Assembly (NCBI GenBank): GCA_028748945.1
Contig: JAQTOL010000080.1
Location: forward strand, 1-10,152
DNA: 10,152 nucleotides
DNA from: Paludibacter sp.
GTDB taxonomy: Bacteria; Bacteroidota; Bacteroidia; Bacteroidales; Paludibacteraceae
Direction of reading: 5' to 3'
A program made the translations under genes and the position numbers. Shown in pieces: positions 1-5,900 of the stretch. Positions within the stretch are counted from its first letter, which is position 1; each line of letters opens with the position of its first letter. A model generated the notes under the pieces. The model was not told the origin of the DNA. It ran no database searches and saw nothing but the letters and a program-made list of their open reading frames with translations.

Positions 1-2
1 TT

Positions 3-935
3 AATAATTACGATTGGATGAAGGATTATTCATTTCTGGATTTCATTCGTGATATTGGTAAGCACCTTACTGTTAATTATATGATGGCAAAAGAGTCGGT
101 AAAAAAACGACTTGCCAATGATTCTAATGTTGGAATGTCATTTACAGAATTTTCCTATCAATTATTGCAGGGTTTCGATTTTTTGCATTTATATCAGACA
201 AAAAACTGCAAATTGCAAATGGGAGGTTCCGATCAATGGGGAAATATCACCACCGGAACGGAATTGATACGTCGAAAAACAGGCGGTGAAGCTTTTGCAT
301 TGGTTTGTCCGCTTATCACCAAAGCCGACGGTGGTAAATTCGGAAAGACAGAAAGTGGCAATGTTTGGTTGGATCGTCGTTATACTTCGCCATACAAATT
401 CTATCAGTTTTGGTTAAATGTGAGTGATGAGGATGCCGAAAAATATATAAAAATATTTACGGCCATTGACAAAAATGTGATTGAAATGCTTGTGGCAGAA
501 CATTCACAAGCACCACATTTGAGAATCTTACAAAAACGTCTGGCTCAGGAAGTAACCGTTATGGTTCACTCGGAAGAAGATTATCAGGCAGCCGTTGATG
601 CCTCCAGTATATTATTTGGAAATTCAACTTCCGATGCTTTGAAAAAGCTGGACGAAGATACGCTTTTAGCAGTCTTTGAAGGCGTTCCTCAATTCAAAGT
701 TTCCCTTTCGGATTTAAAATCCGGTGTCAAAGCAATCGATTTTTTGACTGAAAATGCAGCTGTTTTCCCATCGAAAGGCGAAATGCGCAAGCTGGTACAA
801 TCCGGTGGCGTGAGCCTGAACAAAGAAAAACTGGAGAATCAGGACGAAGTGCTGACGGATTCAAATCTGCTCAATAACAAATACTTATTAGTTCAAAAAG
901 GCAAAAAAAACTACTATTTGTTGACTATAGAATAG
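3..935 (+). CDS. tyrS: Tyrosyl-tRNA synthetase, 3' part (5' end outside window)
   Basis: Cytoplasmic class I enzyme that charges tRNA-Tyr with tyrosine using ATP. The reading frame is open from the left edge (N-N-Y-D-W before the first in-frame ATG at 18), and these residues match the usual TyrRS sequence, so ATG 18 is internal and the true start lies upstream. Visible parts (numbered from the first codon in the window): the tyrosine-binding motif [10 protein letters not shown] at about 72-81, the KMSKS-type ATP loop as KFGKT at about 112-116 (bases 336-350), and a C-terminal S4-like RNA-binding domain over the last ~65 residues. About 310 residues are present against roughly 420-430 for the family, so about 110-120, including the HIGH motif, are missing. 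The stop is TAG. No frameshift is seen. No strong terminator follows before the tRNA promoter. Confidence 0.97.
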   Translation, partial: NNYDWMKDYSFLDFIRDIGKHLTVNYMMAKESVKKRLANDSNVGMSFTEFSYQLLQGFDFLHLYQTKNCKLQMGGSDQWGNITTGTELIRRKTGGEAFALVCPLITKADGGKFGKTESGNVWLDRRYTSPYKFYQFWLNVSDEDAEKYIKIFTAIDKNVIEMLVAEHSQAPHLRILQKRLAQEVTVMVHSEEDYQAAVDASSILFGNSTSDALKKLDEDTLLAVFEGVPQFKVSLSDLKSGVKAIDFLTENAAVFPSKGEMRKLVQSGGVSLNKEKLENQDEVLTDSNLLNNKYLLVQKGKKNYYLLTIE

Positions 936-973
936 GCTGAATTGAATAAGTCTGAATAATTCTTCAGAAACAT

Positions 974-1004
974 TTTGCCGAAATGAAAAACAGTTGTATC
1001 TTTG
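974..1004 (+). promoter_or_regulatory. Bacteroidota-type promoter of tRNA-Gln(UUG)
   Basis: A -33 element TTTG (974-977) and a -7 element TATCTTTG (997-1004) are separated by exactly 19 bases. This fits the TTTG-N19-TAnnTTTG consensus of the Bacteroidota primary sigma factor. The inferred transcription start is near 1010, about 20 bases before the tRNA. Confidence 0.8.
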
Positions 1005-1032
1005 CACCGCTTTAGGAATAAAGCCCAACGAT

Positions 1033-1103
1033 TGTCTCATGGTGTAATGGTAGCACTGCAGTTTTTGGTTCTGCCTGACCAAGTTCGAGTCTTGGTGAGA
1101 CAA
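1033..1103 (+). tRNA. tRNA-Gln(UUG)
   Basis: A 71-base cloverleaf folds by eye. The acceptor stem is TGTCTCA (1033-1039) with TGAGACA (1096-1102) and discriminator A1103. The D arm is GTGT/GCAC with an AATGGTA loop. The anticodon stem is 1058-1062/1070-1074 with anticodon TTG at 1065-1067, reading CAA. The variable loop has 4 bases, and the T arm is CCAAG-TTCGAGT-CTTGG (1079-1095). The U1-A72 acceptor end is typical of tRNA-Gln. Position 37 is G and pair 31-39 is U-U. CCA happens to follow at 1104-1106, but the sister gene lacks it. Confidence 0.96.
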
Positions 1104-1115
1104 CCAATCCAAAAT

Positions 1116-1155
1116 AATCGATTGATATTCAGCGATGAAATTCAGTCGATTTTTT
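1116..1155 (+). terminator. Intrinsic terminator of tRNA-Gln(UUG)
   Basis: Stem 1116-1130 pairs with 1137-1151 around a 6-base loop, with one G-T wobble and two adjacent mismatches. A run of six T follows (1150-1155). It lies 12 bases after the tRNA end and before the promoter of the second tRNA. Confidence 0.8.
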
Positions 1156-1168
1156 GTTTCGTTCCGGC

Positions 1169-1199
1169 TTTGTTTTGAAAGAATATTTTTGTATTTTTG
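1169..1199 (+). promoter_or_regulatory. Bacteroidota-type promoter of tRNA-Gln(CUG)
   Basis: TTTG (1169-1172), a 19-base spacer and TATTTTTG (1192-1199) match the primary sigma consensus with the same spacing as the first tRNA unit. The tRNA begins only 12 bases after the -7 element, so the 5' leader is very short. Confidence 0.78.
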
Positions 1200-1210
1200 C
1201 ACCCGATTAT

Positions 1211-1281
1211 TGTCTCATGGTGTAATGGTAGCACGTCAGTTTCTGAATCTGCCGGTCAAGGTTCGAGCCCTTGTGAGACAA
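1211..1281 (+). tRNA. tRNA-Gln(CUG)
   Basis: A 71-base cloverleaf with acceptor and D arms identical to the upstream tRNA-Gln. The acceptor stem is TGTCTCA (1211-1217) with TGAGACA (1274-1280), and the discriminator is A1281. Anticodon CTG at 1243-1245 reads CAG. The anticodon stem 1236-1240/1248-1252 has a U-C mismatch at 27-43 and U-U at 31-39, leaving three Watson-Crick pairs. The T arm is CAAGG-TTCGAGC-CCTTG (1257-1273), and the variable loop has 4 bases. CCA is not encoded. Confidence 0.94.
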
Positions 1282-1295
1282 CAAAAAGTCAATTT

Positions 1296-1335
1296 AACCG
1301 ATTGAATTTCTAGCTTTGAAATTCAATCGGTTTTT
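1296..1335 (+). terminator. Intrinsic terminator of tRNA-Gln(CUG)
   Basis: A perfect 15-bp stem (1296-1310 with 1318-1332) and 7-base loop (1311-1317) end in a T run at 1331-1335. The stem sequence resembles that of the first tRNA terminator. The loop plus the first stem base spells TAGCTTTG (1311-1318), which matches the -7 promoter consensus. Confidence 0.88.
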
Positions 1336-1394
1336 GGTTTAAGCCAATAGAGTTAAACTTAAAAAAAGATCTTACTTGAAGGGATCAAACAAAA

Positions 1395-2402
1395 ATGAAC
1401 AAACAAAAGCAAACATTTTTCATTGTTGCAATGACAATTGCCTTCTCTGTTTTGCTGACCAATTGTAGCAAATCTCCTAAAAAGAAAAGCATAACAGCAA
1501 CCAAACCCATTCAGGTTTTCGATACCGTAAGCTATAACAACAAAATGGTTTTTCTGGCAAATGGCGACACCACCGGTCGTTGGCCGGTTAAAGGGCAACC
1601 ATATCCTTTGGCGGGCGCTATTTTGCCGAATAAAAGAATTGTGGCTTATTATGGAAATCTTTTTTCAAAACGAATGGGAATTTTGGGGCAATTGCCTCCA
1701 AAAGAAATGCTGGCCAAATTAGATACGGAAATAAAAAAATGGCAATTGGCTGATCCTAAAACTCCTGTACAGCCTGCACTTCATTATATAGCAGTGGTAG
1801 CTCAGGGTGATGGTGGAAAGGACGGGAAGTATCGTTATCGGATGCCGGATGCACAGATTGATTCTATTCTGGCTATTTCAAAGATGAGAAAAAATATGAT
1901 TATTTTTCTGGATGTTCAGGTGTCTTTAAGTCAAATCAAAGATGAATTACCCCGGTTGGAGAAATACCTAAAAATGCCAAATGTTCATTTTGGACTCGAC
2001 CCTGAATTCTCAATGAAGGATGGTAGCAAACCCGGGACTAAGATTGGAACCTTCGATGCGAAAGATGTAAATTATTGTTCCGATTATTTAGCTAAACTGG
2101 TAAACAAATACCATCTTCCTCCCAAAGTGTTTATCGTACACCGTTTTACTCAACGGATGATAACCAATTATAAGGACATCAAACTGCATCCCGAAGTTCA
2201 GATTGTCATGAACATGGACGGGTGGGGAGAACCTGAACTTAAAAAAGGAACTTACCGTTTTTTTATTTTTAAAGAACCGGTACAATTTACAGGCTTCAAG
2301 TTGTTTTATATCAACGATCTCAAAAAGGGACCTAAACGAATGATGACACCTGATGAATTAATGAAATTAAAACCTATTCCAAGCTATATTCAGTACCAAT
2401 AA
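1395..2402 (+). CDS. Uncharacterised lipoprotein, predicted TIM-barrel-like domain
   Basis: 335 aa. A signal peptide (1-23) ends in lipobox LLTNC, so Cys24 should be lipidated. The residues after it are SKSPKKK, with no acidic surface-export signal, so I expect it to face the periplasm. From residue 80 on, short hydrophobic strands alternate with helices: VAYYGN (83-88), HYIAVVAQ (130-137), NMIIFLDVQ (167-175), NVHFGLDPEFSM (196-207), KVFIVHRFT (244-252), VQIVMNMDGWG (268-278), FKLFYIND (301-308) and PSYIQY (329-334). That is about eight strands, with carboxylates at strand ends (D173, D202, E204, D275), as in glycosidase-type TIM barrels. From memory, similar proteins with LDPE and DGWG/DGFG motifs occur in actinobacteria, also unnamed. 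The function is unknown and no operon partner is visible. The gene starts 60 bases after the tRNA terminator and converges on btuB. Confidence 0.9.
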   Translation: MNKQKQTFFIVAMTIAFSVLLTNCSKSPKKKSITATKPIQVFDTVSYNNKMVFLANGDTTGRWPVKGQPYPLAGAILPNKRIVAYYGNLFSKRMGILGQLPPKEMLAKLDTEIKKWQLADPKTPVQPALHYIAVVAQGDGGKDGKYRYRMPDAQIDSILAISKMRKNMIIFLDVQVSLSQIKDELPRLEKYLKMPNVHFGLDPEFSMKDGSKPGTKIGTFDAKDVNYCSDYLAKLVNKYHLPPKVFIVHRFTQRMITNYKDIKLHPEVQIVMNMDGWGEPELKKGTYRFFIFKEPVQFTGFKLFYINDLKKGPKRMMTPDELMKLKPIPSYIQYQ

Positions 2403-2462
2403 ATATTCCTGATTGAAATCTGAATTATTCACAGAAAAACAGATGATCAAATTTATTTTTGA

Positions 2463-4514
2463 TTAGAATTTAAGTGAAATGGTGGCCCGGAATGAGCGCC
2501 CCGGCATGGGGAAGTAAGCAATTATGGCGTAGTTCTTGTCAAACAAGTTCAATAATTCAAAACTACAGTTGAGTAGTTTTTCGTTTAACCGGAATGACCT
2601 CGAAAAAGAAATACTATGATCAGAATATCCGGGCAGCCGATTCTCGGCATAGTTCTGAAAGCCCGAGTATCGGTGCCCCGACCATAACAGGGAATATGCA
2701 ATATCCAACCAGGGAGTTTCGATAGCCGCTTTTCCTGAACCCGAAACACGTGGCGTGTATGGCAATTGATGATTATAACTTCCATCAGTCGGGTTGGTTA
2801 CATTGATTGCCTGCAAATAGGTATAGGTGGTTCCCAGCACGACAGCAATTTTTTTCCATGGATTTAATGTAGTTTCGGCGGTTAAATCAAAGCCATCAAC
2901 ATTCACTTTACCCAGATTCAACATACTCCAAACGAAAGTGTTTTTTGTTGGAAGTGCAATTATTTTATCGGTAATATTATTGTGATACCCATCCAATGTT
3001 ATGGAAAACAAGGGTAAAATTTTCCCAAAAGAAACCGAATAAGATAATCCCAGGTTGAATTGTCGGGTGTTTTCCGGTTTTAAATTCGTGCTGCCCATTC
3101 TGGGATAATACAGATCGTTGAAAGTGGGCATACGGAAAATTTCTTTGTAAAAGAACCGAAAACGGACATCCTGTTTTTCGAACGGTTTAACCGATAAGCT
3201 TATATAAGGTGAAAGATGCTGATAATTCATAGCAAACTGACCGGTTCTGACTGTTTCGTCGACCAAAGTTCCCAGTAAACTCGCGGTGGCAAGCACTTGA
3301 TTATTCGCATATTTGGCAGCAATTACAGATAGACCGGTTAATCGTGTTGGGTATGAAAAATCTTTCACATCAGCGGACATAGTTGCCAAAGCAATATCGG
3401 AAGAGGCTGAAAATGAAATATTTTTGAATGCACGGTATAAAACTGCAGCCGATCCATAATACTCTTGTTGCCAATAGCTGTTTTCCAGTTTTCCTTCCGT
3501 ACTCAAATAGGTTGGATCCAGGTAATGCAAATAACCCTGATTGAATTTTGCATTTGCCTGAAAATCTAACAACTTCGAAAAATTCTTTTCGAAATGTGCC
3601 TGTGTAAAAAAGGTATGATCCCACATTCGTTGCGACGAAAAATTATCGGTGTTATAGTAGATTGTGGCTCCGGGTAAACCCCGTTCCGATTGATAAAAAT
3701 AGCTTTTGATAAATCCCGATTCGTTTTCAGAAAAGTTTGCATACAGTGCCGCTTCGAGACGAATATTGTGTACATCGGTATTTTTTCGGATTTCCGACGA
3801 AGTGCTGTCACCCTTAGCCGATCCGTAATTCAGGGTATACGGATATTCTCCATTTGCACCGAGCCATTCACCGCTAAAGGATGCAGATAATTTGGTGTTC
3901 AGTTTTCCTTCCACCCAAAACGATGGATTAAATAACCCGAATGAACCTACTTTCATTGATACTTTTCCGTTTACCTTTTTGCTTCCTGAAAATTGTGGTG
4001 AAAGTGTCCGGATATTCAGTACTGAAGCGGCTGCAAACGAACGTGCCGGTTGAAAAATATTATCTCCCTGTCCGTTGTTGAGCGAAAGCATCTCTATATG
4101 ATCGAGCGAGAATCGGCCCAGGTCAAGTTGTCCGGTTTGAACGTCCGATAAAGTAATGCCATCGTAAGTTACAGCCGTGTGGGTTGCACCCAATCCCCGT
4201 ACCGAAACGGTTTTCAATCCTCCAATGCCACCATAGTCTATAACCGAAACGCCTGAAAAATATTTGACTGCATCCGAAACCTGTAAGACATTCAGTTTCT
4301 CTATTTGTTCGGATGAAAGAATTTGAAGCGGTGATGTGGAACGCACTTCCGCATCACGGTATTTTTCCGTTACAAGTATTTCGGGTATTTTGTAAATTTT
4401 GAGCGTGTCAACTTTCGGAGGTTGTTGCGCCATGTTGTAACACGAAATGAAGACGTACCATAGAAATGCTACGATTCGCTTAGAAATTTTAAAAAGAGAA
4501 GAATTGATTCGCAT
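2463..4514 (-). CDS. btuB: TonB-dependent outer-membrane receptor for cobalamin/corrinoids (BtuB-like)
   Basis: 683 aa from the chosen start, or 688 from the ATG at 4527-4529. The second ATG (4512-4514) is preferred because it gives a compact signal peptide: basic N-region, hydrophobic RIVAFLWYVFISC, cleavage near MAQ-Q. A TonB-box-like segment PEILVT follows at about 44-49. The plug domain spans about 50-170, with the SVRGLGATHTAVTYDGI signature. The rest is a 22-strand barrel rich in aromatic-ended strands, closing with the C-terminal Phe of ATISLKF. There is no N-terminal carboxypeptidase-like domain, so it is not a SusC-type glycan receptor. The family moves scarce ligands across the outer membrane using TonB/ExbBD energy. 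The corrinoid assignment rests mainly on the cobalamin riboswitch in its leader; E. coli BtuB is somewhat shorter (about 614 aa). It is transcribed alone here, with no periplasmic or ABC partner in the window. Confidence 0.92.
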   Translation of the reverse strand: MRINSSLFKISKRIVAFLWYVFISCYNMAQQPPKVDTLKIYKIPEILVTEKYRDAEVRSTSPLQILSSEQIEKLNVLQVSDAVKYFSGVSVIDYGGIGGLKTVSVRGLGATHTAVTYDGITLSDVQTGQLDLGRFSLDHIEMLSLNNGQGDNIFQPARSFAAASVLNIRTLSPQFSGSKKVNGKVSMKVGSFGLFNPSFWVEGKLNTKLSASFSGEWLGANGEYPYTLNYGSAKGDSTSSEIRKNTDVHNIRLEAALYANFSENESGFIKSYFYQSERGLPGATIYYNTDNFSSQRMWDHTFFTQAHFEKNFSKLLDFQANAKFNQGYLHYLDPTYLSTEGKLENSYWQQEYYGSAAVLYRAFKNISFSASSDIALATMSADVKDFSYPTRLTGLSVIAAKYANNQVLATASLLGTLVDETVRTGQFAMNYQHLSPYISLSVKPFEKQDVRFRFFYKEIFRMPTFNDLYYPRMGSTNLKPENTRQFNLGLSYSVSFGKILPLFSITLDGYHNNITDKIIALPTKNTFVWSMLNLGKVNVDGFDLTAETTLNPWKKIAVVLGTTYTYLQAINVTNPTDGSYNHQLPYTPRVSGSGKAAIETPWLDIAYSLLWSGHRYSGFQNYAENRLPGYSDHSISFSRSFRLNEKLLNCSFELLNLFDKNYAIIAYFPMPGRSFRATISLKF

Positions 4515-4635
4515 ACAATCTATTTGCATAAATAATTATTCAAATAGCTTGCAAGAAAAGAAAAATCAACAAGGCAACTTTGTTTGCAATATTGGTATTT
4601 AGCTCTGTCCTCGAAAGCTTTAAAACATTTATTGC

Positions 4636-4804
4636 ACGGCAGGTCTTCTGACTTACTCCTATTTTTGAACGCCTTCCCGAAAAATCAGTGGCAAAAGTAT
4701 TGTTCAAAACTATTTTTTAATACCTGGCAACTTTTGATTGTCAACTATCAAACAGAGCTTACAGCAGCGGGACTGTCCAGGATTTTCACCTGATTCCCTT
4801 TTAA
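4636..4804 (-). promoter_or_regulatory. Cobalamin (AdoCbl) riboswitch in the btuB leader
   Basis: Read on the minus strand, all conserved blocks of the B12 aptamer are present in order. They are AAAAGGGAATC near 4802, GGTGAAAATCC (4790-4780), CCCGCTGCTGTAAG (4771-4758), GCCACTG (4692-4686), GGGAAGGCG (4678-4670), and AGGAGTAAGTCAG running into AGACCTGCC, the B12 box (4660-4638). The order and spacing match the Rfam cobalamin family. Ligand binding is expected to lower btuB expression. About 105-120 bases separate the aptamer from the btuB start. No strong terminator is visible there, so translational control is possible but unproven. Confidence 0.96.
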
Positions 4805-4846
4805 TCAATTATTTGAAACATGTCAATAAGTGAACCAATGCTGACG

Positions 4847-4854
4847 CAAAGGTA
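4847..4854 (-). promoter_or_regulatory. -7 promoter element of the btuB/riboswitch transcript
   Basis: The minus strand reads TACCTTTG, an exact TAnnTTTG match, about 43 bases upstream of the aptamer. No clear TTTG lies 19-20 bases further upstream, so only the -7 element is supported. Position and strand fit the riboswitch transcript. Confidence 0.55.
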
Positions 4855-5002
4855 AAGGAAAATTTTAGAATTTGGAAATTACAAAATCAGAAATAATGAT
4901 CAATACTAAAAAACAGGAAACAGGATTTGTCCAATGTAATTGAATGTCAATAAATACAACTGTTCATAAAAAAATATCACTTTCTGTATTTTTCAATTCT
5001 TT

Positions 5003-5031
5003 CATTTTCAAATTGCTCCATTTTCAAATTG
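5003..5031 (+). repeat. 13-base direct repeat, period 16, upstream of the TerB/J gene
   Basis: CATTTTCAAATTG occurs exactly at 5003-5015 and again at 5019-5031, separated by CTC. The second copy ends 8 bases before the -7 element at 5040-5047, so the pair lies where a transcription regulator could bind. Function unknown. Confidence 0.7.
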
Positions 5032-5039
5032 ATTTTTTG

Positions 5040-5047
5040 TATCTTTG
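5040..5047 (+). promoter_or_regulatory. -7 promoter element of the TerB/J-domain gene
   Basis: TATCTTTG matches TAnnTTTG exactly and is identical to the -7 element of the first tRNA-Gln. It lies 33 bases before the ATG at 5081. The expected -33 position (about 5017-5020) has no TTTG, and the nearest TTG (5013-5015) gives a 24-base spacer. A regulator at the overlapping direct repeat may compensate. Confidence 0.55.
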
Positions 5048-5080
5048 TCGTCCTAAAAAACATTTCATTAAAAAGTCGTT

Positions 5081-5815
5081 ATGGGAAATTTTGCTAGATG
5101 GATAGGAGGTGGTCTGGGTTGGGCTTTTGGTGGCCCGGTGGGAGCATTGATTGGTTTTGCAGTCGGATCCATGCTGGGTGGCTCCGAAAATACAGATTCT
5201 ACACGCACATTGGGACCCGGTCGTACAACCGAAGGTGATTTTAAAATGAGTTTACTGGTACTCATGGCTTGTATAATGAAAGCCGATGGACGGGTGGATA
5301 AATCGGAACTGGCTGTGGTAAAACGCTTTTTAGTAGCCAATTTTGGTGAACAGGGAGCCCTGGAAGCTATGCCAATTTTGAAAAATTTATTGGAACAGCG
5401 AATCAATGAAACGGAAGTGGCTGCTCAGATTAGCCAACACATGAATTATTCGTCGAAGCTTGAATTATTACATCTTCTTTTCAATATTGCGTTTGCCGAT
5501 GGTGAAGTTGTTGCTTCGGAGTTAGCAACCATACAACGGATTGCTACTATCTTCCGTATTGACCGGCTCGATTTTGAATCGGTCAAAGCGCCTTATATGA
5601 AACATGAGGATGCCAATTGGGCGTACAAGTCATTGGAAATAGAACCTTCAGCCACAAATGAAGAAATAAAGAAAGCGTATCGCCGGATGGCTATGAAATA
5701 TCATCCCGACAAAGTGAATGATTTGGGAGATGAAGTCAAAAAATCGGCCACTGAAAAATTCCGCTCCATTAATGAAGCGTATGAAAGCTTGAAAAAACAA
5801 AAAGGGTTTGTATAA
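5081..5815 (+). CDS. TerB-domain and J-domain co-chaperone (DjlA-like)
   Basis: 244 aa. Residues 8-34 form a glycine-rich hydrophobic segment ([20 protein letters not shown]) that could insert in a membrane. It is followed by a short linker and a TerB-like helical domain at about 54-172, with two similar acidic repeats, [10 protein letters not shown] (67-76) and [10 protein letters not shown] (138-147). A C-terminal J-domain at about 179-240 carries the intact HPD tripeptide (208-210), which is needed to stimulate the ATPase of DnaK-type Hsp70. The order of membrane segment, TerB and J-domain is that of DjlA, although the E. coli protein is about 270 aa and its membrane segment is a conventional helix. 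The likely role is recruiting DnaK at the inner membrane; the clients are unknown. The gene has its own promoter-like element and may read through into cysS. Confidence 0.9.
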   Translation: MGNFARWIGGGLGWAFGGPVGALIGFAVGSMLGGSENTDSTRTLGPGRTTEGDFKMSLLVLMACIMKADGRVDKSELAVVKRFLVANFGEQGALEAMPILKNLLEQRINETEVAAQISQHMNYSSKLELLHLLFNIAFADGEVVASELATIQRIATIFRIDRLDFESVKAPYMKHEDANWAYKSLEIEPSATNEEIKKAYRRMAMKYHPDKVNDLGDEVKKSATEKFRSINEAYESLKKQKGFV

Positions 5816-5818
5816 ATA

Positions 5819-5898
5819 ACCCCTAAATCCCCTTAAGGGGACTTTTAAAATGCCTTTTTATATTTAACTAATTTAATTCCCCTTTAGGGGTTAGGGGT
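5819..5898. repeat. 80-base GC-rich inverted-repeat element (MITE/REP-like)
   Basis: The outer arms ACCCCTAA (5819-5826) and TTAGGGGT (5891-5898) are an exact 8-bp inverted repeat. Inside are two palindromes, CCCCTTAAGGGG (5829-5840, stem extended one pair by T5828/A5841) and CCCCTTTAGGGG (5879-5890), separated by an AT-rich centre. The element can fold as an outer stem with two hairpins. It fills the gap from just after the TerB/J stop to two bases before the cysS ATG. Similar C4/G4 palindromes are, from memory, common dispersed repeats in Bacteroidota genomes. The first hairpin is followed by CTTTTAAAA and could act as a weak terminator. Confidence 0.8.
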
Positions 5899-5900
5899 CT

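Noticed and set aside
18..20. ATG at 18 as the start of tyrS
   Set aside because: The frame is open upstream to the window edge, the upstream codons match TyrRS, and the HIGH-containing N-terminal part is missing.
951..968. TCTGAA/TTCAGA hairpin after tyrS as its terminator
   Set aside because: Only six AT-rich pairs with no adjoining T run; too weak to call.
1104..1106. Encoded CCA on tRNA-Gln(UUG)
   Set aside because: The sister tRNA reads CAA at the same place, so the match is probably chance and CCA is added enzymatically.
888..1202. Minus-strand reading frame of 104 codons
   Set aside because: It overlaps the tyrS end, the first tRNA and its promoter and terminator, and has no protein-like features.
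2446..2463. ATCAAA/TTTGAT hairpin between the convergent lipoprotein and btuB genes
   Set aside because: A six-pair AT-rich stem without a clear T tract on either strand; it could be chance in this AT-rich 60-base gap.
4584..4793. Plus-strand frame of 69 codons
   Set aside because: It is antisense to the cobalamin riboswitch, whose conserved RNA blocks explain the sequence.
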